From positions 61,904-125,903 of the forward strand of contig DASYGE010000013.1 in NCBI GenBank assembly GCA_036000105.1: a stretch of DNA of 64,000 nucleotides. The letters run 5' to 3'. Positions 60,860 through 64,000 of this stretch are shown piece by piece. The notes beneath the pieces were generated by a model. The model ran no database searches and was not told where the DNA came from. It saw only the letters and a list, made by a program, of their open reading frames with translations. The DNA is from DASUBN01 sp036000105. Lineage in GTDB: Bacteria > Pseudomonadota > Gammaproteobacteria > Natronospirales > REEB76. The translations under genes and the position numbers were made by a program. Within the stretch, counting starts at the first letter, position 1. Each line of letters starts with the position of its first letter.

Positions 60860-62491
60860 ATGAGTGCCACCGGCCAGGTGATGACATCCACCGAGACATC
60901 CGCGCCCCGGGGCAACGCCCTGGGCTGGCGCCTGCTCAACATCCTCAACCTGTTCCGCATGGTGGTCGGCGGGCTGGTGATCGTGCTGTTCTTCAGCGAC
61001 AGCACCCCGCGGTTACTGGGCGACGTGTTCCCCGGTCTCTTCCTCTGGACCGGCATCATGTATTTCAGCTTCAGCGCCCTTGCGAGTTTCGCGGTGCGGG
61101 CGCAGCGTCCGGGGCTCGAGCTGCAGACCTATACCCAGCTCACCGGCGACATCGTGGTGGTGGCCCTGCTGATGCACGCCAGCGGCGGCGCAGCCAGCGG
61201 CCTCGGCAGCCTCCTGTTCATCACCATCGCCATCAACAGCGTGCTCCTGACGCGGCGCATGAGCATCGCCTTCGCCGCCATCGCGACGCTCGTGGTGCTG
61301 GGTGAACAGACCCTCGCGATCCTCTACAGCACCGCCGAACAGACCGGCTACACCCAGGCGGGCATCATCGGCATCATCCTGTTCGCCGCGGCCTTGGGCG
61401 GCCACTTCGTCGGCCACCGCCTGCGGGAGAGCGAAGCGCTGGCGGAGCAACGCGGCCTGGATCTGGCCAACCTTTCCGAGATCAACGATTACGTCATCCA
61501 GCACATGCGCAGCGGCGTGCTGGTGGTGGACGAAGCGGATCACATCCGCATGCTCAACAGCACAGCGGCCAAGACCCTCAACCTGCGCACGGACGGGCAC
61601 CGTTCCCTTACCGAAGCGGCCCCGCGGCTCAAGGGCGAGTTGCATGCCTGGCGCCGCGGCGACCAGCGCCGGCCGGCGACCTTCGTCTCCCCGGAGGGGC
61701 GGCCGCTGATACCGCATTTCACCAGCATCGGCCGCAACCGCGCCGGCGGCGCGCTCATCTTTCTGGAAGACGCCAGCGCCATGGCCGAACAGGTACGGCA
61801 GATGAAGCTCGCGACCCTGGGCCGCCTGACCGCCAGCATCGCCCATGAGATACGCAATCCCCTGTCCGCCGTGAGCCATGCCAACCAGCTCTTGGCGGAA
61901 TCGCCCCAGGTGGAGGGCCAGGATCGCCGCCTGACGGAGATCATCAGCGAACACGCGAAGCGCATGGAGCGCATCGTGGAGAACATCATGCAGCTCTCGC
62001 GCCGGGACAACACCCGTGCCGAGGAACTGGACATGACCGCCTGGCTCAAGGATTTCCTGGGCGAGTTCCGCGACCGGCACGGCCTTGGCCCCCAGGCGCT
62101 GCTGCTGCGCATGGAAGCCACCGACATGTCACGCATACGCGTGGATCCCACCCATCTCCATCAGATACTGTGGAACCTCTCGGAGAACGCCCTGCGCTAC
62201 GGCGCGAATCCCGACAGCGGCGGCACCCTGATGGAATACCGGCTCGGGCCGATGGCGGCGGATTCTGCCTACCTGGAGGTGTTGGACCGGGGCCCCGGCG
62301 TGGCACCGGACATGGCTGAGCATATATTCGAGCCTTTCTACACCTCCGACCCCCGGGGCACCGGCCTGGGGCTGTTCATCGCCCGGGAACTCTGCGAATG
62401 TAACCGCGCGCGCCTGTCCTACACGCCGCGCCCCCAGGGCGGCAGCTGCTTCCGTATCGATTTTGGCGCGCCTGAAGGCTGGTTGACCTGA
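60860..62491 (+). CDS. pilS: Sensor histidine kinase PilS
   Basis: 543 aa. Six transmembrane helices occupy about residues 30-190, followed by a PAS-like domain (IQHMRSGVLVVDEADHIRMLN) and the kinase core: H-box SIAHEIRNPLSAVSHANQ, N-box WNLSENALRYG and G-box GTGLGLFIARELC. In Pseudomonas PilS senses PilA in the membrane and controls pilus transcription through PilR. The following gene starts two bases after its stop. Confidence 0.92.
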   Translation: MSATGQVMTSTETSAPRGNALGWRLLNILNLFRMVVGGLVIVLFFSDSTPRLLGDVFPGLFLWTGIMYFSFSALASFAVRAQRPGLELQTYTQLTGDIVVVALLMHASGGAASGLGSLLFITIAINSVLLTRRMSIAFAAIATLVVLGEQTLAILYSTAEQTGYTQAGIIGIILFAAALGGHFVGHRLRESEALAEQRGLDLANLSEINDYVIQHMRSGVLVVDEADHIRMLNSTAAKTLNLRTDGHRSLTEAAPRLKGELHAWRRGDQRRPATFVSPEGRPLIPHFTSIGRNRAGGALIFLEDASAMAEQVRQMKLATLGRLTASIAHEIRNPLSAVSHANQLLAESPQVEGQDRRLTEIISEHAKRMERIVENIMQLSRRDNTRAEELDMTAWLKDFLGEFRDRHGLGPQALLLRMEATDMSRIRVDPTHLHQILWNLSENALRYGANPDSGGTLMEYRLGPMAADSAYLEVLDRGPGVAPDMAEHIFEPFYTSDPRGTGLGLFIARELCECNRARLSYTPRPQGGSCFRIDFGAPEGWLT

Positions 62492-62493
62492 AC

Positions 62494-63837
62494 ATGAACA
62501 GACCCGTCGCCCTTATCGTGGATGACGAACCCGCCATCCGCGAACTCCTGGACCTGACACTCACGCGCATGGACGTGGATTGCGTCCTGGCCGGGAGCCT
62601 GGAAGAGGCACGCAGCCTGCTGCGTTCCCAGCCGGTGGATCTGTGCCTCACGGACATGAAACTGCCGGACGGCAATGGACTGGATCTCGTGAGCTATATC
62701 CAGCAGCACCTGGCTCAGGTGCCTGTGGCGGTGATCACGGCCCATGGCAACGTGGAGTCCGCCGTGCAGGCCCTCAAGAACGGTGCCTTCGATTTCGTCT
62801 CCAAGCCGGTGGATCTCAACGCCTTGCGCAACCTGGTGAGCACCGCGTTGAAACTGCGCGAACGCCGCGCGGGTGCCGAAGGCCGTGGCGCCACCCGTTT
62901 GCTCGGCAAATCGCCCGCCATCGAGCAGGTGCGCGGGATGATCGCCAAAGTGGCGCGCAGTCAGGCGCCGGTGCACATCAGCGGTGAATCGGGCACCGGT
63001 AAAGAATTGGTGGCGCGTCTCGTCCACGAGAACGGCGCGCGTGCCGATAAATCCTTCGTGGCCGTCAACTGCGGTGCCATCCCCACGGAACTCATGGAGA
63101 GCGAGTTCTTCGGCCACAAGAAGGGCAGCTTCACCGGCGCCGTGGCCGACAAGGAAGGTCTGTTCCAGGCAGCCGAGGGCGGTACCCTGTTCCTGGATGA
63201 GGTAGCGGACCTGCCGCTGCATATGCAGGTGAAACTCCTGCGGGTGATCCAGGAGAAAGCCATACGCGCCGTGGGCGCAGCCCGTGAACTGCCCGTGGAC
63301 GTGCGTATCCTCTCAGCTACCCATCGCCCGCTCGCAGACTGGGTGCGCAGCGGCAAGTTTCGCGAGGATCTGTACTACCGTATCAACGTGATTGAAGTAC
63401 GGGTCCCGCCGTTACGGGAACGGCCCGATGACATGCTGTTGCTGGCGGACTACATCCTGGAAAAACTCGCCCGCGTCATGCAACGTAAACCGGCGCATCT
63501 GACGCCGGACGCCATGGCTCTACTCAAGAACCATGGCTTCCCCGGCAACGTGCGGGAACTGGAGAACATGCTGGAGCGCGCCATGACCCTCGCCGAGGGC
63601 GAGGTGATCCGCACTGAAGACATCCATCTGCAGACCCCGGCTCCGGATGCGGTCTCGGACGTCGCCGACCCGGCCCCCGGGCAACAACCCCTGGGGACCT
63701 ACCTCGGTGATGTGGAAAAAGAAGCCATCCGCAAGGCCCTGGAACAGACCCGCTATAACAAGACCGCCGCCGCCAAGCTCCTGGGGATGAGCTTTCGGCA
63801 GCTGCGCTATCGCATCAAGAAACTCGGTCTGGAATGA
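62494..63837 (+). CDS. pilR: Sigma-54 response regulator PilR
   Basis: 447 aa NtrC-type activator. The receiver domain has the phospho-acceptor aspartate in CLTDMKLPDG; the AAA+ domain has Walker A GESGTGKE, the sigma-54 contact loop GSFTGA (a common GAFTGA variant) and Walker B LFLDEVADL; the C-terminal helix-turn-helix is NKTAAAKLLGMSFRQLRYRIKKLGL. It would activate pilA, which the downstream repeats and sigma-54 promoter suggest lies just beyond the window. Confidence 0.94.
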   Translation: MNRPVALIVDDEPAIRELLDLTLTRMDVDCVLAGSLEEARSLLRSQPVDLCLTDMKLPDGNGLDLVSYIQQHLAQVPVAVITAHGNVESAVQALKNGAFDFVSKPVDLNALRNLVSTALKLRERRAGAEGRGATRLLGKSPAIEQVRGMIAKVARSQAPVHISGESGTGKELVARLVHENGARADKSFVAVNCGAIPTELMESEFFGHKKGSFTGAVADKEGLFQAAEGGTLFLDEVADLPLHMQVKLLRVIQEKAIRAVGAARELPVDVRILSATHRPLADWVRSGKFREDLYYRINVIEVRVPPLRERPDDMLLLADYILEKLARVMQRKPAHLTPDAMALLKNHGFPGNVRELENMLERAMTLAEGEVIRTEDIHLQTPAPDAVSDVADPAPGQQPLGTYLGDVEKEAIRKALEQTRYNKTAAAKLLGMSFRQLRYRIKKLGLE

Positions 63838-63875
63838 TTCGGAGCTGAATGAGCGCATTAGACAATGGCCAAAAC

Positions 63876-63911
63876 TGACAGAGATTGTCACTCTCTGACA
63901 AGTTTTTGACA
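63876..63911 (+). promoter_or_regulatory. Repeated TGACA/TGTCA elements (putative PilR upstream activation sites)
   Basis: TGACA-N5-TGTCA (63876-63890) is followed by TGACA at 63896-63900 and 63907-63911; another GACA lies at 63861. PilR sites in Pseudomonas are built from TGTC elements, so this cluster about 80-110 bases upstream of the sigma-54 promoter is a plausible enhancer. Confidence 0.65.
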
Positions 63912-63985
63912 GTGAGTAATGAGAACCAGCCCCCAGGCTGCTGCAAAAGTCCTATTAAACCGCCTTGGAACCCTGCTCCTGGGAG

Positions 63986-64000
63986 TTGGCATGCTAGTTG
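63986..64000 (+). promoter_or_regulatory. Sigma-54 (-24/-12) promoter, truncated by window end
   Basis: TTGGCATGCTAGTTG matches the first 15 positions of the sigma-54 consensus YTGGCACGRNNNTTGCW, with the GC of the -12 element just outside. The gene it drives, probably pilA, is not in the window. Confidence 0.75.

Overview
This window looks like chromosomal core sequence from a GC-rich gammaproteobacterium near the Xanthomonadales/Nevskiales/Steroidobacterales. The evidence is an acetylornithine-type carbamoyltransferase of the Xanthomonas kind, the linkages bamD/rluD/pgeF and fmdB/DUF502/aspS, pilS-pilR followed by a sigma-54 promoter, and a bacterial kynurenine pathway. I see no rRNA, tRNA, CRISPR array, prophage or intact insertion sequence. 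Genes are packed tightly, and many neighbours share an ATGA or GTGA stop/start overlap.

Layout. 0-4.4 kb: a translationally coupled kynurenine operon (ACMSD, kynU, kmo and a sulfotransferase-like gene). 4.4-8.1 kb: folA, csaA, thyA and lgt in one overlapping chain, then rlmI, all on the minus strand. 8.2-10.8 kb: a thioredoxin-fold DUF255 protein and sixA. 10.8-11.3 kb: two tiny unknown genes. 11.5-13.4 kb: a Pho-box-like site followed by a PlcP-like metallophosphoesterase and a GT4 glycosyltransferase, a probable phosphate-starvation lipid-remodelling pair. 13.5-16.3 kb: a double HtrA-like protease. 16.4-22.7 kb: gcvT-gcvH-gcvP-tpx-dgkA and a PfkB kinase. 22.9-26.0 kb: a GT1 glycosyltransferase and a DUF885 protein. 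26.1-30.8 kb: nadA, nudB, aspS, DUF502 and fmdB, with two unusual hairpin-rich spacers. 31-34.2 kb: an ABC exporter, an SDR enzyme and an NTF2-like lipoprotein.

34.3-42.6 kb holds a seven-gene arginine operon (argD, argF', argB, argH, argG, an unassigned P-loop gene, argC), divergent from argR. The carbamoyltransferase has acetylornithine-type residues, so the route should run through N-acetylcitrulline. No acetylglutamate synthase or deacetylase is visible. The P-loop gene inside the operon is the most interesting unassigned gene here.

42.7-48.8 kb is an accessory-looking stretch: NTF2-like, CDP-alcohol transferase and cupin genes, then a WYL regulator with its own palindrome, followed by two successive tandem duplications (a pair of secreted proteins and a pair of LysE exporters). 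48.9-56.9 kb: clpB with a heat-shock-type promoter, a ZIP transporter, an ABC-F ATPase, pgeF, rluD and bamD. 57-60.8 kb: nadE and sucCD, with an unusual basic tail on SucD. 60.9-64 kb: pilS and pilR, ending at PilR-like repeats and a sigma-54 promoter cut by the window edge, where pilA would be expected.

The strongest leads for something undescribed are the P-loop gene in the arginine operon, the sulfotransferase-like gene in the kynurenine operon, the Pho-controlled lipid-remodelling pair, the MITE-like element at 29.6 kb and the duplicated secreted-protein/exporter block.
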